Shown here: in pieces, positions 23,040-31,024 of the stretch
Position numbering within the stretch: the stretch's first letter is position 1
Layout: each line of letters starts with the position of its first letter
Source of the DNA: Paenibacillus jilunlii
Lineage (GTDB): Bacteria > Bacillota > Bacilli > Paenibacillales > Paenibacillaceae
Assembly (NCBI RefSeq): GCF_900102965.1
Contig: NZ_FNGM01000014.1
Span: 158,625 to 219,119, forward strand
Direction of reading: 5' to 3'
DNA length: 60,495 nucleotides
Made by a program: the position numbers and the translations under genes
Notes under the pieces: model-generated
Database searches by the model: none
What the model saw: the letters and a program-made list of their open reading frames with translations, nothing else
What the model was told of the DNA's origin: nothing

Positions 23040-24422
23040 ATGAGCAAATTTATCGTCCGCGGTGGCAACAGATTGACCGGGAGCGTGAAAGTTAGCGGCG
23101 CAAAAAATTCCGTACTACCGATCATAGCCGCCTCTCTATTGGCAGAAGAAGGAGTCAGCGTCATTGTGGACGCACCTCCGCTAGACGATGTAATGACCAT
23201 CAGCAAAGTGTTGGAATCTCTGGGTGCGGGTGTTACATACCAGAACGATGTGATTGAGGTTGATGCCAGAAGCATTACTTCCTATGAGGCACCATACGAA
23301 TGGGTGCGTAAAATGCGGGCTTCTTTTTTGGTGATGGGCCCTCTTTTGTCCCGACTGGGTCATACGCGCATTTCTTTACCTGGCGGTTGCGCCATCGGAA
23401 CAAGACCGATTGACCAGCATCTGAAAGGGTTTGAAGCGCTTGGCGCCGAAATTAGTCTGGGTCAGGGATACATTGAAGCGAAATCAAACGGACGGCTGCG
23501 CGGAGCCAAGGTATATTTGGATGTGGCCAGCGTAGGAGCGACCGAAAACATAATGATGGCGGCAGCACTCGCCGAAGGCATAACAGTAATTGAGAATGCG
23601 GCAAAAGAACCGGAAATTGTAGACTTAGCCAATTACCTGAACGGTATGGGCGGGATCGTGCGCGGCGCAGGGACTGGAGTAATCCGCATTGAAGGCGTGG
23701 AACGCCTGCATGGCGTGAAGCACCATGTCATTCCTGACCGGATTGAAGCAGGCACCTATATGGCGGCTGCGGCAATAACGGGCGGTGACGTCTATGTGGA
23801 AGGCGCGATTGCGGACCACCTCGGGCCGGTTATCGCCAAGATGGAGGAGATGGGTGTTACGATTATTCCGGATGAGAATGGTGTCCGCGTAATCAGCGAC
23901 AAACCGCTCAAGGCTGTGGATTTGAAAACACTGCCTTATCCGGGCTTCCCGACCGACATGCAGTCCCAGATGATGGCATTATTGCTTCGTTCTGAAGGGA
24001 CCAGCGTGGTAACAGAGACGGTATTTGAGAACCGCTTCATGCATGTGGATGAATTCCACAACATGAATGCGGAGATCAAGATTGAAGGCCGTTCCGCTAT
24101 TGTAACCGGCAACGCTCAGCTGGTTGGCGCCAAAGTGTGCGCTACAGATCTGCGTGCGGGCGCTGCGCTGATTTTGGCGGGCCTTGTTGCCGAAGGTACG
24201 ACAGAGGTCAGCGGGACCCATCATATTGACCGCGGATACGTAAATTTGGCTGAGAAGCTGTCGGGACTTGGTGCAGATATATGGCGGATTTCCATGGAAG
24301 AATCGGATACAGCTGCTACGGCAGTGAAGGAAGAGGTTCTCAAACCGGAAGCAGTCCGAAGCGAATCTTTCAAAAGCGAAGAAGTTAAGCCCCGCTTTCA
24401 GATTCAGCCAACCTGGGTATAA
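23040..24422 (+). CDS. murA: UDP-N-acetylglucosamine 1-carboxyvinyltransferase
   Basis: MurA transfers enolpyruvate from PEP to UDP-GlcNAc, the first committed step of peptidoglycan synthesis and the fosfomycin target. The active-site cysteine is C117 in LPGGCAIGTRPIDQH, so fosfomycin sensitivity is expected. The substrate-binding block AAKEPEIVDLANYL is present. At 460 residues it exceeds the usual ~420-436. The excess is a charged C-terminal tail (from about residue 420) rich in Lys and Glu, unlike the catalytic fold. ATG 23040 has CGGAGGG upstream. A terminator separates it from spoIID. Confidence 0.96.
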   Translation: MSKFIVRGGNRLTGSVKVSGAKNSVLPIIAASLLAEEGVSVIVDAPPLDDVMTISKVLESLGAGVTYQNDVIEVDARSITSYEAPYEWVRKMRASFLVMGPLLSRLGHTRISLPGGCAIGTRPIDQHLKGFEALGAEISLGQGYIEAKSNGRLRGAKVYLDVASVGATENIMMAAALAEGITVIENAAKEPEIVDLANYLNGMGGIVRGAGTGVIRIEGVERLHGVKHHVIPDRIEAGTYMAAAAITGGDVYVEGAIADHLGPVIAKMEEMGVTIIPDENGVRVISDKPLKAVDLKTLPYPGFPTDMQSQMMALLLRSEGTSVVTETVFENRFMHVDEFHNMNAEIKIEGRSAIVTGNAQLVGAKVCATDLRAGAALILAGLVAEGTTEVSGTHHIDRGYVNLAEKLSGLGADIWRISMEESDTAATAVKEEVLKPEAVRSESFKSEEVKPRFQIQPTWV

Positions 24423-24438
24423 CAACACAACATTAGGA

Positions 24439-24471
24439 AAGGTCTTGCCGCTGCTGCGGTAAGGCCTTTTT
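24439..24471 (+). terminator. Intrinsic terminator of murA
   Basis: AAGGTCTTGCCGC (24439-24451) pairs with GCGGTAAGGCCTT (24456-24468), allowing G-T pairs, around TGCT. A T-run follows. Confidence 0.9.
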
Positions 24472-24563
24472 AGCTTGCTCTTTCTCTCAGAATAGCGTTC
24501 TAGCAGTTGCCCGAAATTCATATCTATAAGAATCAACGGTGACTGAGGGAAGGAGACATAGAG

Positions 24564-25745
24564 ATGAAAGATTACTGCTGCCTGCTGCGGCGCAGAATGA
24601 AACAGCTGCGGCATAGCATGAATCGGCCGCGGGGCTTCGCGCCCGCGCGGCGCGCGAAGCCCCGGATCAGGCGGCTCGCCCCCGCCGCCTGGCTTGCAGC
24701 GCCCCTGCTGGCGGGGCTGCTGCTGCCGCTCGCCGTTGTCCCGCTGCGCGGGGGACAACCGGCGCCGCCGGCCGTGCCGCAGGCCACGGCCTCTCCGGCG
24801 CCGCCGGCACCGGCTGCGAAGGAAGCCCCGCAGCCGAAGGTCTCCGTCTATTTGTCGCATAGCGGACAAATTGAGACATTGCCGCTGGAGGACTACGTCA
24901 GCGGCGTGGTTGCGGCCGAGATGCCGGCCGATTTTGAGCTGGAAGCGCTCAAAGCGCAAGCCGTCGCGGCGCGCACCTTCATTGTGCGCCGCCTGCAGGC
25001 CGGCGACCACAGCGGCGTGCCCGTTCCGGGCGCAGATGTGACGGATACGGTAAGCCATCAGGCTTACGTCTCCAAGGCTGCGCTGGAACGGAAGTGGACG
25101 CGCGGCGGCAAAAGCGCCGGGCTGGCCAAGGTCCGCCGCGCGGTCCTGGAGACGCGCGGGGTGGTTATGACTTACCAGGGACAGCCGATCACGGCATCCT
25201 TCTTCGCCTCCAGCGGAGGCTATACCGAAAATTCGGAGGATTACTGGAATGCGGCTGTGCCTTACCTGCGAAGTGTGGCAAGTCCATGGGATCAGGACAT
25301 TACGCCGAATCTGGCGGTGACATATACGTTCTCGAATGCCGAGCTGATACAGAAGCTGGGGATTGCAGACACGGCACTTCCGGCTTCCAGAGATCTTGCA
25401 GCTTCTGCACTTGCGAAGCCCGTTTCCTCGTCATCCGTCTCTGGGCTGCCTGCAGAAGTACTGTCCCGGACAGCCGGACACCGGGTGCAGAAAATATCCA
25501 TCGGCGGTACGGTGTTCACCGGAAGGGAGGTGCGCGAGAAGCTGGGGCTGCGTTCCAGCCAGTTCACCTGGAAGCGGAAGGGGAACAAGGTTCTGATTAC
25601 AACCTATGGAAACGGCCATGGGGTAGGCATGAGCCAGTGGGGGGCGAACGGCATGGCCAAGCAGGGGAGTACCGCTACGCAAATTCTCAAACACTATTAC
25701 AGCGGCATCTCTTTTCAGCAAGTCTCAACTCTCCTGAAAAAATAA
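24564..25745 (+). CDS. spoIID: Stage II sporulation protein D (lytic transglycosylase)
   Basis: SpoIID cleaves glycan strands after SpoIIP removes the peptides, driving thinning of septal wall and engulfment. The protein has a basic N-terminus and one membrane anchor (about residues 43-62), then a Pro/Ala linker. The SpoIID domain starts at about residue 95: LEDYVSGVVAAEMP with the catalytic Glu at E119, LKAQAVAARTF, and near the C-terminus NGHGVGMSQWGANGMA. The first 100 codons are very GC-rich and include a perfect 12-bp inverted repeat (24631-24642/24652-24663) coding for part of the basic N-terminus. ATG 24564 has GAAGGAG upstream. 393 residues. Confidence 0.94.
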   Translation: MKDYCCLLRRRMKQLRHSMNRPRGFAPARRAKPRIRRLAPAAWLAAPLLAGLLLPLAVVPLRGGQPAPPAVPQATASPAPPAPAAKEAPQPKVSVYLSHSGQIETLPLEDYVSGVVAAEMPADFELEALKAQAVAARTFIVRRLQAGDHSGVPVPGADVTDTVSHQAYVSKAALERKWTRGGKSAGLAKVRRAVLETRGVVMTYQGQPITASFFASSGGYTENSEDYWNAAVPYLRSVASPWDQDITPNLAVTYTFSNAELIQKLGIADTALPASRDLAASALAKPVSSSSVSGLPAEVLSRTAGHRVQKISIGGTVFTGREVREKLGLRSSQFTWKRKGNKVLITTYGNGHGVGMSQWGANGMAKQGSTATQILKHYYSGISFQQVSTLLKK

Positions 25746-25757
25746 CTTGCAAGATAC

Positions 25758-25786
25758 GTATAAAAGCGAAGCGCCCGGTAACACTG
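25758..25786 (+). promoter_or_regulatory. Sigma-F type promoter of spoIIQ
   Basis: GTATA (25758-25762) is a perfect sigma-F -35 (GYWTA). GGTAACACTG (25777-25786) fits GGNNANANT, but the spacer is 14 bp, one shorter than usual. In B. subtilis spoIIQ is a sigma-F gene. Confidence 0.5.
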
Positions 25787-25806
25787 GTTACTGAGGTGAT
25801 AAACAT

Positions 25807-26550
25807 ATGAATGAACAAGACAAAAACAAGACAAACCATGATGAATCTCTCAAAAACAAGCAGGGAGATTCAGGCGCTAAGCCTTCTTCATGGAACAGAA
25901 TGTTATCTAAACGCTGGGTATTCCCGGCAGTCTACACGGCGGCAGCGGCAATTATACTAACCTTGGTGTGGGTCTATCAGGACGCAGGCCAGAAGCCGCT
26001 GAAGCCGGACACCGCGGCCGTCGTTTCCCAGGAAGCCGCAGGTACAGGGACTGAAGCAGGAACAGCCAAAGATGACCCTGCAGCACTCGAAGTAGTTGCT
26101 TCGGCCGAGAGTATGGTCTGGCCGGTAGCCAGTCCGGCTGATGTGGAAGTAGTTAAGCCATTCTATGACGAGAACGGGACCGAAGAGAATCACGTGGCAG
26201 CCATGGTGCAGTATAATGACACCTTCGTGCCTAACGCAGGTATCGATATTGCCCGTGAAGACAATCAGCCTTTTGATGTCAAAGCTGCACTCAGTGGGGA
26301 AGTTACGCGGGTTGAAGATGTTCCGGTATTCGGCAAGGTTATCGAGATCACAAGCGCAGGCAATGTGAAGACGGTCTACCAAAGCCTCGGTGACACCAAG
26401 GTAAAACAGGGCGATGAAGTGAAGCAAGGCGACATGCTGGCAACCGCCGGCCGCAGTGAAATCGAGAAGAATCTTGGCAACCATGTGCACTTTGAAGTGT
26501 ACGAGGATGGCAAGCCAGTTAACCCTTCCGATTTGCTGCCGCAGCGCTAA
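25807..26550 (+). CDS. spoIIQ: SpoIIQ-like forespore membrane protein (degenerate M23/LytM domain)
   Basis: SpoIIQ of the forespore membrane binds mother-cell SpoIIIAH, forming the channel and ratchet needed for engulfment and sigma-G activity. The protein has a cytoplasmic N-terminus, one membrane helix (about residues 36-55), a linker, and an M23 domain at about 130-245. The first zinc-ligand position reads NAGID instead of HxGxD, while the later HVHFEVY is kept. It is therefore predicted to be non-catalytic, like B. subtilis SpoIIQ. The start at 25807 follows GAGGTGAT. Adjacent spoIID and a sigma-F promoter support the assignment. 247 residues. Confidence 0.88.
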   Translation: MNEQDKNKTNHDESLKNKQGDSGAKPSSWNRMLSKRWVFPAVYTAAAAIILTLVWVYQDAGQKPLKPDTAAVVSQEAAGTGTEAGTAKDDPAALEVVASAESMVWPVASPADVEVVKPFYDENGTEENHVAAMVQYNDTFVPNAGIDIAREDNQPFDVKAALSGEVTRVEDVPVFGKVIEITSAGNVKTVYQSLGDTKVKQGDEVKQGDMLATAGRSEIEKNLGNHVHFEVYEDGKPVNPSDLLPQR

Positions 26551-26559
26551 GCCGGAGAA

Positions 26560-26600
26560 TTGAGCAGGAGGCTGCAGAGCCTCCTGTTTTTTTGCTCAAT
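26560..26600 (+). terminator. Intrinsic terminator of spoIIQ
   Basis: CAGGAGGC (26565-26572) pairs with GCCTCCTG (26579-26586), followed by seven T. An outer TTGAGC/GCTCAA pairing surrounds it. Confidence 0.9.
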
Positions 26601-26678
26601 TGCATCGCCCGTAAGAGCATTTTAGGTTGTCCAGGAAATAAAATGAGCCTTCAGAAGCTTGTCACGTCCTGAAAGCGC

Positions 26679-26706
26679 GAATATATAGGCCCGCCCCTCA
26701 TATAAT
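26679..26706 (+). promoter_or_regulatory. Sigma-E type promoter of spoIIID
   Basis: GAATATA (26679-26685), 13-bp spacer, CATATAAT (26699-26706). This fits the sigma-E pattern (ATATT-like -35, CATACANT -10), and spoIIID is a sigma-E gene in B. subtilis. Confidence 0.65.
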
Positions 26707-26739
26707 GTACCAAACTATCCACAGTTGGGAGGCGGGAGC

Positions 26740-27027
26740 GTGCACGATTACATCAAGGAACGGACGATTAAAATCGGACGCTGCATCGTGGAAACCAGGC
26801 ATACGGTCCGGACCATAGCCAAGGAATTTGGCGTTTCGAAGAGCACGGTGCATAAAGATTTAACAGAGCGGTTGCCCGAGATCAACCCTGATCTGGCCGA
26901 TCAGGTGAAGCACATTCTCGAATATCACAAATCGATTCGCCATCTTCGGGGGGGAGAAGCCACAAAAATTAAATATAAAAAAACAACAGGAAAAAAGCGT
27001 GAGGTCGCCGTGGCCTCAAAGCCATAA
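26740..27027 (+). CDS. spoIIID: Sporulation transcriptional regulator SpoIIID
   Basis: SpoIIID is a small DNA-binding protein that switches sigma-E genes on or off in the mother cell and helps produce sigma-K. The helix-turn-helix (TVRTIAKEFGVSKSTVHKDL) and the segment YHKSIRHLRGGEATKIKYKK are almost the same as in B. subtilis. GTG 26740, after GGGAGGCGGGAG, gives the known N-terminus HDYIKERT. An in-frame TTG at 26725 lies inside that site and is rejected. 95 residues. It precedes mbl as in B. subtilis. Confidence 0.96.
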   Translation: MHDYIKERTIKIGRCIVETRHTVRTIAKEFGVSKSTVHKDLTERLPEINPDLADQVKHILEYHKSIRHLRGGEATKIKYKKTTGKKREVAVASKP

Positions 27028-27255
27028 GATTTTCGGAATTTAAGGAATAATTCGGTTTTATTTCATTGTATCCATCCCCTAAAGTATGGTATTTTTAAAT
27101 TTGGGACTAACTAACTATTTTACTCATTTAAGAGGTAACGGCTGCTCTGTTATAGAAGCACGGTATCCGTTCCAGTGAGAAATAGAAGGTTTAAGGTATA
27201 TGTAAAACTTATACTTTCTTTTATTTTAAAATAACACTTTGGGGGCTCTTTCATT

Positions 27256-28254
27256 ATGCTTAGCAAGGATATCGGAATCGATCTCGGCACGGCCAATGTG
27301 CTCATACATGTCAAGGGAAGGGGAGTCGTTCTGGATGAACCCTCCGTGGTCACGCTCGAAAGTGATACGAAGAAAGTCCTTGCTGTAGGCGAACAGGCGC
27401 GTCGAATGGTAGGCCGTACACCGGGAAATATTACGACGATCCGTCCACTTAGGGATGGTGTCATTGCAGATTTTGCGATTACGGAAATGATGCTGAAATA
27501 TTTTATTGACCGCGTAGGCGGCCGTTCCTGGTACGCAAGGCCCCGTATTTTGATCTGCGCCCCCACAAACATTACATCAGTTGAGCAGAAATCAATCCGG
27601 GAAGCAGCCGAACGCAGCGGGGCCAAGGAAGTTTTTATGGAAGAAGAGCCCAAAGCTGCAGCGATAGGCGCGGGCATGGACATTTATCAGCCAAGTGGAA
27701 ATATGGTCGTCGATATTGGCGGCGGAACGACGGACGTAGCCGTGCTGTCTATGGGCGACGTCGTTACCGCCTCCTCGATCAAAATTGCGGGAGACAAGTT
27801 CGACGAGGCCATTTTAAGATATATAAAACAGAAGTACAAGCTATTGATTGGCGAGCGTACGGCAGAGGATATTAAGATGAACATCGGATCGGTCCGTCCG
27901 GACGGCATGAAGTCCGAAATGGACATCCGCGGCCGCGATATGGTAAGCGGGCTTCCCCAGACGCTGACAATTTCTTCGGGCGAGGTAAAAGAAGCGTTGT
28001 GGGACCCGGTTTCCTCCATCGTGGCTGCGGCCAAATCGGTGCTGGAACGCACACCGCCGGAGTTATCGGCGGATATTATCGACCGGGGTGTCGTATTGAC
28101 CGGCGGAGGCGCACTGCTTAACGGACTGGACGAGCTGCTCTCCGAGGAGCTGCATGTTCCGGTCTGGGTGGCCGAGGATCCGATGCATTGTGTGGTTAAA
28201 GGAACCGGAATGATGCTTGATCATTTGGATAAGAACGTTAAGAAAAAATTCTAG
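27256..28254 (+). CDS. mbl: Rod-shape protein Mbl (MreB family actin)
   Basis: Mbl is an actin-like filament protein that moves with the elongation machinery along the sidewall. The protein has 332 residues. The actin-type nucleotide motifs are DIGIDLGTANVL, VVDIGGGTTDVAVLSMG and VVLTGGGALLNGLD; TPPELSADIIDRG is shared with Mbl. Synteny spoIIID-mbl-flhO-flhP, rather than the MreCD context, identifies it as Mbl. ATG 27256 follows GGGGG. The 228-bp upstream gap is AT-rich with TTGTAT/TATTTT (27066/27090) as a weak promoter candidate. Confidence 0.93.
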   Translation: MLSKDIGIDLGTANVLIHVKGRGVVLDEPSVVTLESDTKKVLAVGEQARRMVGRTPGNITTIRPLRDGVIADFAITEMMLKYFIDRVGGRSWYARPRILICAPTNITSVEQKSIREAAERSGAKEVFMEEEPKAAAIGAGMDIYQPSGNMVVDIGGGTTDVAVLSMGDVVTASSIKIAGDKFDEAILRYIKQKYKLLIGERTAEDIKMNIGSVRPDGMKSEMDIRGRDMVSGLPQTLTISSGEVKEALWDPVSSIVAAAKSVLERTPPELSADIIDRGVVLTGGGALLNGLDELLSEELHVPVWVAEDPMHCVVKGTGMMLDHLDKNVKKKF

Positions 28255-28304
28255 GCTGCCGATAATATAAATGAACAGCTCAATCAGGAAGGGGATTAAC
28301 CCTC

Positions 28305-29180
28305 ATGCTTAGAGGATTATATACGGCGGCTGCCGGAATGGTAACACAGCAGCGCAGACATGATACAGCAACGCAGAATATTGCCAATCTGAATACAACG
28401 GGATACAAGCAGGTGGACAGTGTCAGCCATGCTTTTCCCGAGGTGCTCATTTCTGCAATGAGCGGCGGCACGGTAAAGCCTGTCGGCCGAATGAATACAG
28501 GGGTATTTGCCGAACAGTCCGTTTCCCAATATCTGCAGGGAGACCTCATTGAAAGCGGCAAGCCGGCGGATTTTGCATTGTCGACTGATCTGCAGGTAGC
28601 AGACCCGGCGACGGGTACTAATATTAATTTTGACGGCTCAGGCAAGTATATTACTCCTGACGGCGAAGTAATCTATCGTCCGCAGGCTTTTTTTACGGTT
28701 CAGGATAATGACGGTAATCAATTGTATACCCGCAACGGCAGCTTCACAGTAAACGCGGCGGGAGAAGTGCTCAGCGCAGGCGGATTCAAGGTGCTTGACA
28801 GCAACGGCAACCCGCTTATCTTGACAGGTCCGCAGGACAATCTTAAAGTAGACGGACAGGGTAACCTGTTGAATCCTGCAACAGGACTTCCTTCAGGAAC
28901 CCGATTAGGCATCAGTGTGGTTACAAGACCCCAGGAACTGGTTCGTGACGGTAACGGTGTCTTCCACGCCGACGATGTGGAGAACGCGGATATCCGTTTC
29001 GCCAATGGGACGGACAATCTGCAGGTGCGGCAGGGATATCTGGAAAATTCCAATGTTGATGCAACCAAGGTGACGGTCGATATGAATGCGGCTTACCGGG
29101 CGTATGAAGCGAATCAGAAGGTTATCCAGTTTTATGACAGCAGCTTGCAGAAGGCTGTAAACGAAGTCGGCAGAATCTAG
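28305..29180 (+). CDS. flhO: Flagellar hook-basal body protein FlhO (FlgF/FlgG family)
   Basis: A predicted rod component of the flagellar basal body. The 291-residue protein has the N-terminal rod signature (YTAAAGMVTQQRRHDTATQNIANLNTTGYK) and the C-terminal FlgF/FlgG helix (MNAAYRAYEANQKVIQFYDSSLQKAVNEVG). These ends form the coiled coil of axial flagellar proteins. ATG 28305 has AAGGGG upstream. It pairs with flhP 17 nt downstream. The two genes lie outside the main flagellar operon, as in B. subtilis. Confidence 0.93.
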   Translation: MLRGLYTAAAGMVTQQRRHDTATQNIANLNTTGYKQVDSVSHAFPEVLISAMSGGTVKPVGRMNTGVFAEQSVSQYLQGDLIESGKPADFALSTDLQVADPATGTNINFDGSGKYITPDGEVIYRPQAFFTVQDNDGNQLYTRNGSFTVNAAGEVLSAGGFKVLDSNGNPLILTGPQDNLKVDGQGNLLNPATGLPSGTRLGISVVTRPQELVRDGNGVFHADDVENADIRFANGTDNLQVRQGYLENSNVDATKVTVDMNAAYRAYEANQKVIQFYDSSLQKAVNEVGRI

Positions 29181-29197
29181 GACAGGAGGAGTAACGT

Positions 29198-30013
29198 ATG
29201 AACAACTCAACGATAGGCGCAGCCGTCTCTATGTCCAGTCTCCAGCAGCGGCTGGATATTATAGCCGACAATGTCGCCAATATGTATACCGATGGCTACA
29301 AGAGCAAGGAAGGCTCCTTTGAGGATGTGCTGACCCGTGTCCAGCAGCAGTCCAAGGATTATGATCAGCCGGGCCGCAGCACACCGCTCGGTTTTAATAT
29401 CGGCTTTGGGGTCCGTGTACCCACGGTGACAACCAACTGGGAGGAGGGCCCTCTTAAGGAGACGGGAAATCCGACGGATTTGGCCATTCAAGGTAACGGG
29501 TTGTTTGGCGTTCAGGTGAACGGAGCTACTGCTTATACTCGCAAAGGGGACTTTCACTTTGTTCCGGACAGTGCGAATCCGGATAGAATGATGCTGGTAG
29601 ACAACACAGGGAATCCTGTGCTGAACACGCAAGGCAAACCTTTGACCGTTCTCACAGACGTAAGTGCCGCCATTGATGAGAGCGGACAGGTATGGACGAA
29701 GACGGCTGAGAATGCGCCTGCGCGGCGAGGGGAAGCAATTATGATCGTGGAGCCCTTCAGCAAAAGTGCGCTGCAGGCAGTGGACGGGAATTTCTATGTG
29801 CTTGCTGATGGAGTCACAGCTCAGCAGGCTTTCAAGGGAGCAGGGGAGCCTTCCACTATAGGCGTCCGGGCCGGATACCTGGAACAGTCGAATGTGGATC
29901 TAAGCAAGGAAATCACTGAAATGATGCAAATTCAACGCACTTATCAGCTTGCCGCCCGGGCGCTCACCTCAAGTGACCAGATGCTCGGCCTGGCTAATAA
30001 CATGCGCGGGTAG
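29198..30013 (+). CDS. flhP: Flagellar hook-basal body protein FlhP (FlgF/FlgG family)
   Basis: The second rod-type protein, 271 residues. The N-terminal signature SSLQQRLDIIADNVANMYTDGYK and the C-terminal helix SKEITEMMQIQRTYQLAARALTSSDQMLGLANNMR are typical of FlgG-like rod proteins. The central region contains GNPTDLAIQGNGLFGV. GGAGGAG precedes ATG 29198. It is cotranscribed with flhO and with the small gene at 30022. Confidence 0.93.
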   Translation: MNNSTIGAAVSMSSLQQRLDIIADNVANMYTDGYKSKEGSFEDVLTRVQQQSKDYDQPGRSTPLGFNIGFGVRVPTVTTNWEEGPLKETGNPTDLAIQGNGLFGVQVNGATAYTRKGDFHFVPDSANPDRMMLVDNTGNPVLNTQGKPLTVLTDVSAAIDESGQVWTKTAENAPARRGEAIMIVEPFSKSALQAVDGNFYVLADGVTAQQAFKGAGEPSTIGVRAGYLEQSNVDLSKEITEMMQIQRTYQLAARALTSSDQMLGLANNMRG

Positions 30014-30021
30014 GTGAAGGA

Positions 30022-30264
30022 ATGGCTCGTCAGAACAACAGTAAGCCGGAAGCAACACATGAAGCGGAACAGCATCAGCCCGTACGGCGGCGCGGAATTT
30101 CCAAATGGACGATCGTTCAGTGGTTTCTGATTCCTGTGCTGCTGGTGGCAGCACTGTGCGGTGGCATGGTTGCCGGGTATGTCGTTCTGGGCAAAAAGGA
30201 ATTCAGCGATGTGCTTCAGTGGAGTACATGGAAGCATGTGTATGATTTGGTGTTTGCGCCATAA
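30022..30264 (+). CDS. Small single-pass membrane protein, EpuA (PF11772)-like
   Basis: The 80-residue protein has a charged N-terminal half (RRRGISKW at about 22-29), one membrane helix (about residues 33-56) and a short extracytoplasmic tail containing KKEFSDVLQWSTWKHVYDLVFA. Proteins of this type are named EpuA, or are misleadingly annotated as RNA polymerase beta subunits, in Bacillales. The role is unknown. It starts 8 nt after flhP and probably shares that transcript; a terminator follows. Confidence 0.7.
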   Translation: MARQNNSKPEATHEAEQHQPVRRRGISKWTIVQWFLIPVLLVAALCGGMVAGYVVLGKKEFSDVLQWSTWKHVYDLVFAP

Positions 30265-30277
30265 CTGTTCATATTAG

Positions 30278-30311
30278 AACTCCCTTGTTGTATAAGGGAG
30301 TTTTCTTTTTT
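30278..30311 (+). terminator. Intrinsic terminator of mbl-flhOP-EpuA unit
   Basis: AACTCCCTT (30278-30286) pairs perfectly with AAGGGAGTT (30294-30302), followed by TTCTTTTTT. Between it and fabZ, 30330-30430 can form further hairpins (TCTCCGCC/GGTGGAGA and others) of unknown role. Confidence 0.9.
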
Positions 30312-30553
30312 ATACTGGAAAATGTATAATGATGGAGGCCCCTGAGAGCAAAAAGGGCCCTCTCCGCCATGTTGCCTTATGCGGTGGAGAAAGCCCCTTA
30401 TCTCAACCTCCACTGCTGCAGGTGGTGAAGGATATTATAGTTTTTGCCGAAGCTGTCCATATTTATGCAGGCTGGCCGGAAATAAAACTAAAACGCTGCA
30501 GTGGCAGACAAGTTACCAGGGTGCGGTTTATATGCGAAGGGAGCTTTGTATCC

Positions 30554-30976
30554 ATGTTGAATATCAATGAAATCCAAGAAATAATCCCCCATCGGCCTCC
30601 ATTTCTGCTGGTGGACAAAATTACCGAAATAGAAATGGGCAAGCGGGCCGTCGGCATCAAGAATGTAACAGTGAATGAACCGTTTTTTGCCGGCCATTTT
30701 CCGGGATATCCGGTAATGCCGGGTGTTCTGATCACCGAAGCACTGGCTCAGGTTGGCGCTGCTGCCATACTTGGAGTTGAAGCCAACAAGGGGAAGATCG
30801 GTTTTTTGGCAGGCTTAGACGGCTTCCGTTTCCGTGGTCAGGTGGTTCCGGGAGACACGCTTGTGCTTGAAGTGGAAATTACCCGCCTAAAGGGCAGCAT
30901 TGGCAAAGGGCAGGCCACCGCGAAGGTTGAAGGCAAAGTGGTCGCTTCCGGGGAAATTATGTTCGCACTGAGCTAG
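30554..30976 (+). CDS. fabZ: 3-hydroxyacyl-ACP dehydratase FabZ
   Basis: FabZ dehydrates beta-hydroxyacyl-ACP in fatty acid elongation. The hot-dog fold motifs IIPHRPPFLLVDKI and AGHFPGYPVMPGVL (catalytic His) are present. ATG 30554 gives 140 residues, the family length, with GAAGGGAG upstream. The open frame continues upstream to 30329, but that part has no family similarity and is taken as leader. In B. subtilis fabZ (ywpB) follows flhP in the same way. Confidence 0.96.
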   Translation: MLNINEIQEIIPHRPPFLLVDKITEIEMGKRAVGIKNVTVNEPFFAGHFPGYPVMPGVLITEALAQVGAAAILGVEANKGKIGFLAGLDGFRFRGQVVPGDTLVLEVEITRLKGSIGKGQATAKVEGKVVASGEIMFALS

Positions 30977-31024
30977 AACCTGTTATAAAATCATATATTA
31001 TAGATGGAGAAGGAGAGATTTGAT

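Noticed and set aside
30329..30553. 75-codon N-terminal extension of fabZ
   Set aside because: The extension has no FabZ similarity, and ATG 30554 has a good ribosome binding site and gives the family length.
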